A DNA stretch of 51,789 nt from an uncultured Victivallales bacterium (GTDB lineage: Bacteria > Verrucomicrobiota > Lentisphaeria > Oligosphaerales > JAFGRS01). Below, piece after piece: positions 27,145 to 36,800 of the stretch. Positions within the stretch are counted from its first letter, which is position 1. Each line of letters opens with the position of its first letter. The notes beneath the pieces are model-generated. The model searched no databases. It had not been told where the DNA came from and worked only from the letters and a program-made list of their open reading frames with translations. Location: the NCBI GenBank assembly GCA_903834675.1, contig CAILKC010000480.1:1-51789 (forward strand), read 5' to 3'. Made by a program: the position numbers and the translations under genes.

Positions 27145-28191
27145 GTGAAGCGACCGATGCCAGACCAAGGTTACCGGGACGTCGGACCGAGAACAACAGT
27201 GGGGACGCGCCTGGGGCTGGCACTGTTGCTCCTGATCCTTCCCCTCGCCGCGCGCGGTCAGAACCTGACGGCCGAGCCCGGCATGCTCGACCAGGCCCTG
27301 CGGCTGTTCCCCGAGGCAAAGACGGCGCCGGGACCGTTCCGGCTCGAGTTCAAGGCCGACGTGCGCATGCACGCGTCCGGATTCGAGGTGCGGAATTTTG
27401 CCTTGCTCAGCGGCGAGCGCAGCCTGGGTATGGTCAGCCACGTCAAGTCGATCCTGCCCGAAGGGCTCGGCAGCCAGGTCGAGTACCTGGTCTGCTACGA
27501 CGCCCGCGGCCAGGTGGTGGACCTGGTGCCGCTGCGCGAGTGGCGCGTCGGCGAGCAGGTGGTGGATATCGAGCCGCTGCTCAGCTTCCTGCGCGGCAAG
27601 GACCCGCAGCAGGTTCAGCAGGCCGTCCTCATCCTGATGAGCAGTGTCGCCGCCGCCGCCGGCACCCAGACCATGAAGCCGCCCGCCGGACCGCCTAAGG
27701 GGTACACGGTCAATCTGGAGCAGAAGATCCTGACGCCCGGTGCCAAGCTGCCACCGCTCAAGTCCAAAGACCTTAACGGAAACGACTTCGATTCAACCGC
27801 ATTAGGGGACAAGCCCCTGGTGCTGGTCTTCTGTTCACCGCGCAGCCAGCGCTGCCCGGAGATGGCCGCGGCCACGGAGGAGCTGCTCACCTGGCCCCGG
27901 CTCAAGGATCGGGTGCATCTGGTCTACATCGTCATCGGCACCGACGCCGAGGTCCACACCTTTGCCACGCAGAACAAGCTCAGTGGCACCGTCCTTGCCG
28001 ACCCGACCAACCAGTTGAGCATGCTCCTGAAAGTCCCATTCAAACCGTACGCGCTGTTCTTCGATGCGCAGGGCGAACTGAAGATGAACGTGTACTGGAC
28101 GGAGAAGCCGAAGCTGGCCGGGTGCCTGTTCCAGCTTCTCGGCCTGACCCCGACCGAGGCCGACGTGCCCAAGCCGCCGACGGCGCCGTAG
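27145..28191 (+). CDS. Secreted thioredoxin-fold protein
   Basis: A 348-residue secreted protein. GTG at 27145 is preceded by AGGAGGAG at six bases, and residues 20-38 form a hydrophobic signal segment ending AARG-QN. Residues 40-170 are a beta-rich domain of unknown type (ASGFEVRNFALLSGERSLG). Residues about 195-335 match a peroxiredoxin/TlpA-like thioredoxin fold: GAKLPPLKSKDLNGND, a VFCSPRSQRCPE active-site region with Cys230 and Cys237, and a final strand FFDAQGEL. The two cysteines are separated by six residues, not the CXXC of thioredoxin, so it is unclear whether it is a redox enzyme. It lies 170 bp after the secretion operon and may be transcribed with it or independently. Confidence 0.7.
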   Translation: MKRPMPDQGYRDVGPRTTVGTRLGLALLLLILPLAARGQNLTAEPGMLDQALRLFPEAKTAPGPFRLEFKADVRMHASGFEVRNFALLSGERSLGMVSHVKSILPEGLGSQVEYLVCYDARGQVVDLVPLREWRVGEQVVDIEPLLSFLRGKDPQQVQQAVLILMSSVAAAAGTQTMKPPAGPPKGYTVNLEQKILTPGAKLPPLKSKDLNGNDFDSTALGDKPLVLVFCSPRSQRCPEMAAATEELLTWPRLKDRVHLVYIVIGTDAEVHTFATQNKLSGTVLADPTNQLSMLLKVPFKPYALFFDAQGELKMNVYWTEKPKLAGCLFQLLGLTPTEADVPKPPTAP

Positions 28192-28193
28192 TA

Positions 28194-28208
28194 CCGGCTC
28201 CCAGCCGG
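28194..28208. terminator. Hairpin between convergent genes
   Basis: CCGGCT pairs with AGCCGG around a CCC loop, starting three bases after the thioredoxin-like gene stop and about 80 bases before the end of the sensor gene that reads toward it. It lacks a T-run, so it is only a weak terminator candidate. Confidence 0.3.
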
Positions 28209-28285
28209 AGGTTCCGCGGCCGCCGACCTAAGCCTTGGATGAACGCAAGATCGGGTTGATCCCGACCCCTCATGGAGAGTCCGGG

Positions 28286-30931
28286 CTAGGGCGCCGGGCC
28301 ACGCAGTTGGTCGGCCCGGCGCAGCAGCTCTTGGAAATAGTCGCTTTCCGTGATCGCCTCCACGTCCTGATCGCGCTTCAGTTCGTCGATCTTGATGCGC
28401 AGATCGTGAATCTCGTGCCGCAATGCCTTTTCGCGCAGGTACGCCGCCAGCGCGGCCCCGGCGAGTACGGACAGAGCGGAGACCATCTCCTCCATGCCGG
28501 CGTCGAACGGGACGAGCGCGCTGGAGCGGTGTTCATGGGCATTGACCAGTTCCAGCACCCCGATGGTCGTGCCGTCGGTCGCCTTGAGCGGCAGGCTGAG
28601 CCAGGAGACGGGGTGGAAGTCCGGGGCCACACTCGCCAGGACCGGGGGCAAGCGCAACCCGGAATCGGCGGCGCGGGCGGCATCGGGCAGGTTGACGGGG
28701 GCGCCGGTGTTGGCGACATGCACCGCGATGGGAACGCTCTCGCCCGCCGGTGCCGCCAGGGCCAGCGTCGGCGCCGCAAGCGGCGGACCGCCGGTGCCGC
28801 CCAACATAATACCCGCGGGCTTAAGACGCAGAAGCACGTGCTCCAGACGCTGTCCGTCGCGAAGGAGGTAAAGCAGGCCGCCGTCAGCCCGGCAGAGATC
28901 CTGGGCCCGGTCCAGGATGGTGGCCAGCAGGCGGTCGAACTCGTGTTCCCGGGCCATGGCGCTGCCGATGGGGATCACCACGCGCAGCAGGTCTTCGGCG
29001 CGCTGGCGCTGCCGGCGCACCTGGTCGAAGGCGTTGGCCAGCATCCCCACCTCGTCCAGAGAACGGACGGCCAGCGCGCCGTCGAACTGCCCCCGTCGCG
29101 CCAGGTCCGCGCTGGCAGCCAGATGGCGCAGGGGCCGGGTTACGCCGTAGGCGAAGAGAACGGCCAGGCCGATCCCGGCCAGAACCGCCACGGCCACCAG
29201 CTCGAGCAGGCGCCTCTCTATCTCCGCGTCGGCGCGGTACAGCTCCTCGCTCGGGCGGTAGAGTTCGAGGAGATAGTCGACGCCCCCGGCCGGGTTCAGC
29301 ACGGGGGAAACGTAACTGAACCATTCGCCCTGCTCGTCCACCGTACGCCCATGCGCCGGGTGTTTCTCCCGCGCGGCCCACAGATGGATCTCATGGCCCT
29401 GTTCGGTAGAGAGGACAAACGGCTCGAAGATGGCGCCGCGCCACAGGCTGACCCCGAAGTAGTAGCGGCCCTGCTGCCGTTTCAGCAGGATCCATTTGGG
29501 CGTGTCGGGCACCTCGCCGACGCCGACCAGGCGCGTGAGCGTGGCATGCACGCGGCGATAGGCGTCCCCCTCCCGGTCTTCGGGCCGCTGGATCGCGGCC
29601 AGGTCGGCGGGGTCCAGACTGCTGATCATGGCATGCGCCAGGTTCGCGCACCGGCGCACCATCTCGGCCTCAACCTCCCGGCGCAGCAGACTCTTCGTCC
29701 ACTCACCGACACCGAGGGCAACGGCGACGAGAAGCGGCACAAAGGCCCCCATCAGTCTCACGAAGAGAGGGATGCGCACCCGCCCCAACACGGCCCCCCA
29801 GCGGTACAGGGCGAGGGCGACCAAGAGCAGGGCGAGCGCGGCGGCGGCCAGTGCCGGGGGCGGTGTGAGCCCCCGCTGCCGGTACGTGCGGAACAGGGCA
29901 GGACTCACATCGAGCCGGACCGCCGCGCGGTTCACCAGGTCGAAGGTCCAGGGCGCGCCGCCCGCGCGTAACGGATAGACGGGGCCGATCAGCAGGTCGG
30001 CAAAGGGATACGAATCACCGAGCAGTGTCAGCGTAGCCGCGGCCCGGCGCGCCTCGTCGAATTGGACCCAGCTCCGGTTGCCGGTGCTGGCCACGGTCAG
30101 GCGGGCCGGCCCGCCCGGGGTCAGTGGCGCGATGCTGAGCACGGTCGGCGCGAGCAGTTCGCCTTCAGCGAACCCGACCTGGCCGAACTCGCGACGGCGC
30201 TGACCGTCAGGAGCATACTCGACGACACGACCGCTGGCCCGGTTGGTCGCGAAGATGCTGCCGTCAGGCGCCACCAGAAGGCCCGCCCAACTGGCAAGCC
30301 CGTCGTTGAGATCACCGAGTTCCCGGACGCCATGGCTGGGGCCGGGGCTCGTGGCATCGACCACCACGGCGGCGGCGGCGGGCAGGCGCCAGAGGTTGCG
30401 GCGCCCCGGCAGGTCATGCGCAAACAGGTGCGAACCGTCCGGGCCGGCAGCGTAGATGAACTCCGGGAACTGCTGCTCCGGTGCGAAGGTGACCCGCAGC
30501 AGCACGTGTGGCGGCCCGGTCCAGGACTCATACTCCGAGAAGCGGTAGCCGACGAAGCGCCGCGTGGCCCGTTCGTAGACGTAGCTCTGCACCACCACGC
30601 CGTTCGTCCCGGGGAAGAGCGAACGGACCATGTAGTAGAAGCTGGCATCGTCGGGCTCGATGCGGCGCACCGTCTTCGCCATGAGCTCGTGGCTGCCCGG
30701 AGCGCACTGCAACGCGATGACCGTGTTCCCGCGCTTCTCGACCACAGCGAGCGTGTCGCCCGTCAGGGTCCACGCCACGGGATGGATGAACCGGCACGAA
30801 CTGGCCTGACGCCAGACGCCGTACGCGAAGACCGCAGCAGCGGCCGCCGCCAGTAAAAGCGGTACGGCCAGCCGACGCCAGCGCCGACGCCCGGACGTGG
30901 CACCGGCGGGTGTGATCTCCGTTGCGGCCAT
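28286..30931 (-). CDS. Membrane sensor: propeller, HAMP and GAF, no output domain
   Basis: An 881-residue membrane protein. A membrane segment at about 20-40 is followed by a six-blade-like propeller region (about 50-345, with NHL-like LLVAPDGSIFATNRASGRVVEYAPDG). Two membrane segments lie near 355-372 and 383-402, then an extracytoplasmic sensing segment up to about 565, another membrane helix, a HAMP domain (about 596-650) and a GAF domain (about 658-825). The C-terminus is a coiled coil ending HEIHDLRIKIDELKRDQ ... ESDYFQELLRRADQLR. There is no histidine kinase, GGDEF, cyclase or phosphatase domain. Such proteins may signal through a partner. It starts 52 bases after the preceding large secreted gene, with AGGAG well placed upstream. 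Confidence 0.78.
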   Translation of the reverse strand: MAATEITPAGATSGRRRWRRLAVPLLLAAAAAAVFAYGVWRQASSCRFIHPVAWTLTGDTLAVVEKRGNTVIALQCAPGSHELMAKTVRRIEPDDASFYYMVRSLFPGTNGVVVQSYVYERATRRFVGYRFSEYESWTGPPHVLLRVTFAPEQQFPEFIYAAGPDGSHLFAHDLPGRRNLWRLPAAAAVVVDATSPGPSHGVRELGDLNDGLASWAGLLVAPDGSIFATNRASGRVVEYAPDGQRRREFGQVGFAEGELLAPTVLSIAPLTPGGPARLTVASTGNRSWVQFDEARRAAATLTLLGDSYPFADLLIGPVYPLRAGGAPWTFDLVNRAAVRLDVSPALFRTYRQRGLTPPPALAAAALALLLVALALYRWGAVLGRVRIPLFVRLMGAFVPLLVAVALGVGEWTKSLLRREVEAEMVRRCANLAHAMISSLDPADLAAIQRPEDREGDAYRRVHATLTRLVGVGEVPDTPKWILLKRQQGRYYFGVSLWRGAIFEPFVLSTEQGHEIHLWAAREKHPAHGRTVDEQGEWFSYVSPVLNPAGGVDYLLELYRPSEELYRADAEIERRLLELVAVAVLAGIGLAVLFAYGVTRPLRHLAASADLARRGQFDGALAVRSLDEVGMLANAFDQVRRQRQRAEDLLRVVIPIGSAMAREHEFDRLLATILDRAQDLCRADGGLLYLLRDGQRLEHVLLRLKPAGIMLGGTGGPPLAAPTLALAAPAGESVPIAVHVANTGAPVNLPDAARAADSGLRLPPVLASVAPDFHPVSWLSLPLKATDGTTIGVLELVNAHEHRSSALVPFDAGMEEMVSALSVLAGAALAAYLREKALRHEIHDLRIKIDELKRDQDVEAITESDYFQELLRRADQLRGPAP

Positions 30932-30982
30932 GCTGCTCCTGACAGCCCGGAGCGCCCCGGGTCAACACGTGGAGGGGAGAAG

Positions 30983-33784
30983 CTAGTTCTTCTTCTCCGG
31001 CTGGACCTCGACGACGAGCCCTTCCTTCGGGGGCGGGTCATCCTCCGAACTGCTCTCCTCGGTTTTGGTCTCTTCCGGCAGTTGCATCTCCTCTTCCGGC
31101 AGGGCGTCCACGGTGGCAAAGCGGTCCCCTGCGAAAACCTTGCCGTCCGCGTCGCAGAATTCGAGAGGGTTGCCGTCGAGCGGCCGGCGCCAGTAGAAGG
31201 CCTCGATGTCCAGCCACGTGCCCCGTGCCCTGTTGTTGGCGGGCGGGGTATCGGTGGTGAGGTAGTCCTGGATGAGCTCGCGCCAGGTCATGACCCCGCG
31301 CGACACGCAAAGGGCTCTCTCGCCCATGCTGAGCGCCAGCGCTTGGTCGTGAAACAAGTCGAGTTCGCGCCGCGCCGCTCTCCCCGCCTTGGTCCCCCTG
31401 GGGCAGACCTCGATCATGGCCTCCGCCCATCGGGTGGTTCCTTGGGGAATCACCTGGATATGCAAGGCCAATCTCTGCCTGAAGGTGCGCACGGCCGCCT
31501 CATAGGCCAGCCGCGCGGTAAGCACGGCCGGCGGCTCCGAGGCCGGCATGGGGTTCTGCCTCCTCCACGCCACGTAGGCGGCCCGGTACCTCCCGCGGGT
31601 GTTGTTTTCCCAGGGGTTGTTCCGCACCGTGGGCTTGCCTTCCACCACCTGCACATCGCCAACCAAGGCGACGTACAGTTCGTGCAACTCGTCATGAATG
31701 CGCTTCACGAACCGCAGATTCTCCCCGCCGTTGTCGAACGTCAATTTGTCGTCTGGGCTCATCTCTGCCGTCACGGTCTTGTACAAGTTGCTCGTGTTGT
31801 CCAGGTAGGGCTCAATGGCAACCCAAGGCTGATAGTACGCCGTGCGTTCGAAACTGTAGGCGAGTTCGTCCAGGCGATCGCAGCGCATGATGTCGCCGTC
31901 CGAAGGCACAAACCGGTTGGCGGCGCGCGCCGGGTCGCCTTGGTGCTCGGTCATGCCCCGGATGTCGAAATAGCCGGCGCCGTCCCCGCCCGCAGACCTG
32001 TAATCGCGGTCGAGGATATCCACCATCAGCCGCAGCCAGTCCGGGTCGGAGTACTGGAAACCGACGGCATGCACCCGATCCAGCAGCTCGAAGTTCAGCG
32101 CGGGGCGATCCTTCAGAGGAGTGGCCCGGCGCACGTCTTCCTTGAGCGCTTCGAGAGCAAACGCCAGGCCGGTCTTGCGCGCCTGCCGCGACATGGTGTA
32201 GTTGCTGGCCACGGCCCGGCGCAGATAGTCGTAGAAGCGGTTGCGGGCGGCGGTCGGCAGGTTCCGGGCCTCGCCCGGGTCGACCGTGCCGGCATAGACA
32301 CGGGCCAGCGGCAGCACGCGGTCGCCGGGCGCGAGCCGGGTCGGGGCCGCCTCGAACACCGCCAGGCTGCAGAAGGCGCCGCCGCGCCGGTTGAACTGCA
32401 ACTGCCAACCGTGCCGGGCGAACCACTCTCTGGTGCGTTCATTGAACTCTGTATTGTCGGGCGCCAGTTTGCGCACCGTGCATGGCATGATCAGGGCTCG
32501 ATTGGACGTCCACGGCAGGGCGCTGGCGGCCTCGAGCGACTCCGGGTTGATCCGGGCCCGCGCCACGGCCAGCAGAAAGGCCTTGCGCGCCTCGAAGTCG
32601 AAGGCCGCCTGGTCGGCCTCGAAGGTGACCACTTCGGTCTTGCCACCGTTGACGGCGGCGAAAATCTCCTGCTCGTAGACGCACCAGTCCGTGCGCAGCA
32701 GGAACTCGCGCAGACGGTTCTGGCGCGCCTCGGTAGCCTCCAGATACGCGACCGCGTTCCACCACTGGGCGTGGTACAACTCGCGCCGCAACGCACCGAG
32801 CAGGCAGTACACTGAGGTCAGCGCCGCCGGGTAGACCTGAATCAGGTAGGCATCGCCGAGCTTCACGGGGATGAAGGCGGCCTTGGCCGAGCCGTAGCCC
32901 GTGGTGTCGCCGCGCTGGGACACGTAGACAAAGCGGACCTTCATGGCCGGCAGTTGCAGGGTGACCCCGCCGACCTTGAGTTGGCTCGGGATACACCGGT
33001 CCGCTTTCGAGATGAAAATCTCGTCGTCCTCGTTGTTCAGACCTAGGTCGATCATCTCCTGACTGGGGCCAATCTTGAGCATCAGGGCATTGAGGAACTT
33101 GCGCTTCCCGGTCGGGTCCTCCGGCATCGCCACCCGGTCGTCGGCCGTGAAGATGACCGGTTCGCGTTCATCGAGCCAGTTGTCGTAGGCGAAGCGGCCA
33201 AGGGTCGTCTCGCCATTGGTCAGGAGCACGCGTGGAAACGCCCCGCCGGCCTCGGGCGGTGGCGGTTTCCACACCTCGGTGAAGGCCTCATGGAGTACAC
33301 CCCCGCTGACGGCCACGCCGAGCACGCCCATCAGAGCGAGTTTGTTCTCGAGGTCATACTCGCTGAAGACCATGGGGGCGACCCGGCGCAGTTGCATCAT
33401 GATCCGCCCCCGCTGGGCCGGCGGGAAAATCATCCCGTAGAGCCGTATCTCGACCGGCCGCCGGCCGGGCTCGAGCTTGAACAGCCGCCAGTCGGCGCCT
33501 TTCTGCAGGAAGCGGTAGGTCGCGCCGTCATAGAACGAGAAGCCGCGGAGGCGCGTGAGCAGTTCCTCGTTGTTCACCCGCAACGGCCGGATCTCGACCG
33601 GGAACACGTCGTCCATGACTTTGCCGGCGCCACGCTCGATGATGCCCAGGTTGACGAAGTACTCTCCGAGGGGTTCGGCCGCGGCGGGCACGACGAAAGC
33701 GGCACCGGCAAGGAGAAGAGCGGCCCCAACCCAACCGCGGGTCAGCGCCAGGCGGGGCCTACGTCGTTGGCCGCAAAGAACCAC
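30983..33784 (-). CDS. Large secreted protein of unknown family
   Basis: A 933-residue protein that I do not recognise. The preferred start is GTG at 33784, because GGAGG lies four bases upstream and it gives a signal peptide (WVGAALLLAGAAFVV-PAAA). An ATG at 33814 in frame has no ribosome site. The body is mixed alpha/beta with many aromatic and charged residues, a KVRFVYVSQRGDTTGYG segment and, around residues 490-520, a Pro/Arg-containing beta region. The C-terminus is acidic (EEEMQLPEETKTEESSSEDD). It forms an apparent operon with the membrane sensor downstream and is divergent from the giant secreted gene. A secreted partner or ligand sensor of the sensor is possible, but this is speculation. 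Confidence 0.65.
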   Translation of the reverse strand: MVLCGQRRRPRLALTRGWVGAALLLAGAAFVVPAAAEPLGEYFVNLGIIERGAGKVMDDVFPVEIRPLRVNNEELLTRLRGFSFYDGATYRFLQKGADWRLFKLEPGRRPVEIRLYGMIFPPAQRGRIMMQLRRVAPMVFSEYDLENKLALMGVLGVAVSGGVLHEAFTEVWKPPPPEAGGAFPRVLLTNGETTLGRFAYDNWLDEREPVIFTADDRVAMPEDPTGKRKFLNALMLKIGPSQEMIDLGLNNEDDEIFISKADRCIPSQLKVGGVTLQLPAMKVRFVYVSQRGDTTGYGSAKAAFIPVKLGDAYLIQVYPAALTSVYCLLGALRRELYHAQWWNAVAYLEATEARQNRLREFLLRTDWCVYEQEIFAAVNGGKTEVVTFEADQAAFDFEARKAFLLAVARARINPESLEAASALPWTSNRALIMPCTVRKLAPDNTEFNERTREWFARHGWQLQFNRRGGAFCSLAVFEAAPTRLAPGDRVLPLARVYAGTVDPGEARNLPTAARNRFYDYLRRAVASNYTMSRQARKTGLAFALEALKEDVRRATPLKDRPALNFELLDRVHAVGFQYSDPDWLRLMVDILDRDYRSAGGDGAGYFDIRGMTEHQGDPARAANRFVPSDGDIMRCDRLDELAYSFERTAYYQPWVAIEPYLDNTSNLYKTVTAEMSPDDKLTFDNGGENLRFVKRIHDELHELYVALVGDVQVVEGKPTVRNNPWENNTRGRYRAAYVAWRRQNPMPASEPPAVLTARLAYEAAVRTFRQRLALHIQVIPQGTTRWAEAMIEVCPRGTKAGRAARRELDLFHDQALALSMGERALCVSRGVMTWRELIQDYLTTDTPPANNRARGTWLDIEAFYWRRPLDGNPLEFCDADGKVFAGDRFATVDALPEEEMQLPEETKTEESSSEDDPPPKEGLVVEVQPEKKN

Positions 33785-33799
33785 TTGTCCTCCGCCGCG

Positions 33800-33828
33800 T
33801 TGAAAAGTCGCCATCCACTATCTAATGT
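33800..33828 (+). promoter_or_regulatory. Candidate promoter of the giant secreted gene
   Basis: TTGAAA at 33800-33805 and TAATGT at 33823-33828 are spaced by 17 bp in an AT-leaning patch of the divergent region. They point at the giant gene whose start is at 33897. The -10 fits the consensus only moderately. Confidence 0.45.
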
Positions 33829-33896
33829 AACTTAACTAGGCAATGGGAGCACTGCAAGCCGAGCCAGGGTTCGCGGGCTGGGGCGGGAGGTGTTGG

Positions 33897-36800
33897 GTGC
33901 GAAGGAGCTGCTGGCGGCGGATAGGGGTCTCAAGTCTGGCCCTGCTGGCGGCCATCGTAGCGCGCCTGCCTGCCGGCGAGTTGGCCGACGTCACCCTTCA
34001 CCTCAAAGCGGGTGTGAACCTGGTCTCGGTGCCGTTGGCCATCGACGCACGGCAACGCCGACCCGATCTGCTCTTCGCCGATATCCTGCCGCACCTTGAA
34101 GCGGTCGCCTGGTTCGACGCCGCCACGCAGCAGTGGCAGAGCGTCAGCCCGCGGGCCGTGAGTTGGCCGGCCGTGGCGCCGCCGGATTTTGCCGGGCTGT
34201 CGCTCACGGTCGACGGCGATCTGGATTGGCGCCTGGTCGGCCTCGCCCCGGGCCCCGGCGAGCCCATCACCTCGGCGCTGGTGCCCGGCTGGCAGTGCCT
34301 GGGCGTGGGACTGGTGCGGCGCAATGCCCAGACGCAGGCCTGGGAGCCGGGCGAGACCAGCCTGCGGCGTCTGGTCCAGGAGCACCCCGAGGTCGGCCTG
34401 GATCTGGAGCACGACCAGGTCTACACCGCCGCGGGTGCCGCGCCGTCGGGTGCGGCCGAGCGCCTGGCGGCCGACGACCCGCTGCGTGCCGGCCGGGCCT
34501 ACTGGGTCCAGCGGCCGCCGCCGCCCGAGCCGACCGCCGCCCAAGCGGCGACGCTGCCCCGGATTCTGCTGGGCGCCGCCGCGCCCACCGGCAGTACGCC
34601 GGCGGAGCGCGATGCCGAACTGGCGCGGCTCGAAGCGACACTCGCGGGCAAGGCGGACGCGTACCCCAAGGTGGCGGAAGAAGCGGTCACCCTTGGCGCG
34701 TTCGTCATCGAGAAGGTGCGCTACCGCGTCGACGGCGCCGGCCACCGCCTGAACGGGCTCGGCATTGTCAAGGACCTGCCGCGCAGCGTTGCCGCCCTGG
34801 TGGCGGTCAACGATGACTTGCCGTTCCTGGTTGACATCGAGTTCGTCGACAACCAACCCCGCAGCGCCTTTGCCGGCGGCCCGCTCCTCGAAGGCGATGG
34901 CCTGACCCGCGCGGTGTACCTGGCGCCCAGCCGCTCCGAGAACGGCGTGCTCAACGGTTTCGCGCGCGGGATTCCGGCGGCAGACCTCCTGTATCTGACC
35001 ATTGCCGTCACCGACCTCTATCCCGACGGATTCCTGCACATCGAGATGGAGTACGCTACGGGCTTGCAGGGCACCGACGCCGCACCCGGGTTCGTCGAGG
35101 CCTTCACGCCGTCGGGCATGGAACAGGAGGAGCGCTCCGGCCGCATCAAGGACGAGACCGACTTCTACTGGGCCCGCTTCGCCACGGTGTTCGGCAAGCA
35201 GGACGAAGAGAGCGGCGGCGGCGAGAGCGACGTGATCATGTCCCAGGTCTGGAAGCTGCCGCCGCTCGCCGCCGCCGCCGATGTCGCCGAGAGCCTGAGC
35301 GCCAAGGAACAACGCCGTACGGCGCTCCAGGATTGCGCCGCCGGCGAGTGGCTCCTGAACATGCCGGAGAGCGCCGAGGAGGTGTTCGAGCCGCTGCCGG
35401 CAGGGAAAGGCGACACCCCGGCCAGCTTCGGGTATGACCCGGAGAAATGGCTGGTCTTCAGCCGTGGCGAAGCCAGCGGCGACCAGGGCGCCGAGCGCGC
35501 CGTCATGGTCTGCACCGGCATCGAACGCCTGCAGATTCTCCGGCGCCTGGCTCCGGGCGGCCGGAGCGACGACCTGAGTCTGCCCGTCCAGGACAACAAG
35601 CTCTACGTCGACGAGTACGGCACCCTCTGGTTCGAGGACGGGCGCGCCCGCCAGACGCGCCTATCCTGGCGGCATGGCCGCATCGAGTTCACCGACAACC
35701 GCTGGGAGCACATCGGTTTCTGGGTCGAGTACCGGCGCGGGCACTGGCTGCCGAATATGGGCTTCACCGCGATTCTGGCGTCCAGCGGCACCTACGACGA
35801 CGGCACCCAAATCAAGGACGCCCGGCTCGACGGCACGCTCGGCGTTGACATGATCATGCACCTGCGCGGCCAGGCGCAGAATCTGAGAGAAGAAGGCGTG
35901 GCGGTTGGCCTGTTCGACCTGATCAGCGGCTATTTCTGGGCGATGCTGAGCGGCATGTTCCACGACACGATCTGGTTCCCCACGCCGGACGCCATGAAAC
36001 GCATGGCGGGGTCGTCGTTCACGCTGGGCGCAGACCTGAGCCTGGACGTGATCGAACCGATCAACAAGGTTGAGTTGGTCATTCCGATCGGTTACCGGTA
36101 CAGGGTGGAGATCATCGACGAGAACCACATGGGGGTGTCGCACTGGCTGCGGTCCGAACTGAACCTCCAGAGCGAGAGCTTCGACACCGAGCTGTGGCTG
36201 GAGAGCGTCTACCAGCGCTTCCTCAGCCGTGACGGGCAGGACCGCAACCTGCATACGTTCTACGTCGGCTGGACGGCGCGCGGCAACATCACCGATAAGG
36301 ACTCGCCCTGGGTCGGCAAGACCGTGGCCTTCGAAGACTGGGCCGGGGTAAAATCCAAGCCGTTCGCGGACGCTGACAAAGAGATCACCTACGAGTCGGA
36401 ACCGGTGTTCAGCGTCCACGTCTCGGACACGGAGCCGAACCCGGTCAGCGTCGAGGGCTGGAGTTTCACCCCCTACGAGTTCCGCTTCGCGGCCCAGACG
36501 TACGAGTTCGAGATTACCAACCGCAACTGGTTCATCAACACCTGGGTGGCGACCTTCAAGCACGCGCTGAACCGCTACAAGTTCCACGAGGGCACGCACA
36601 TCCCGAACTGCTTCTATGTCGAGCGCGCCCTGCTCTCCAGCCGCCTCGAGGCCCCGCCCGAGTTCCAGCCCCTGTTCGGCGGCTTTACCTCGACCCTCGA
36701 GGTCGAGTACAAGGAGGACAAGCCCTTCTGGGCCATACTCAGCGGCGTCGACCGGATGTCCATGCTGCTCCAGCTCAGTTTCTCCGTGGGTACCGACGAC

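Noticed and set aside
31082..32815. Long open frame on the plus strand
   Set aside because: It lies antisense to the secreted unknown gene and has no leader, ribosome site or family motif; it is typical of high-GC DNA.
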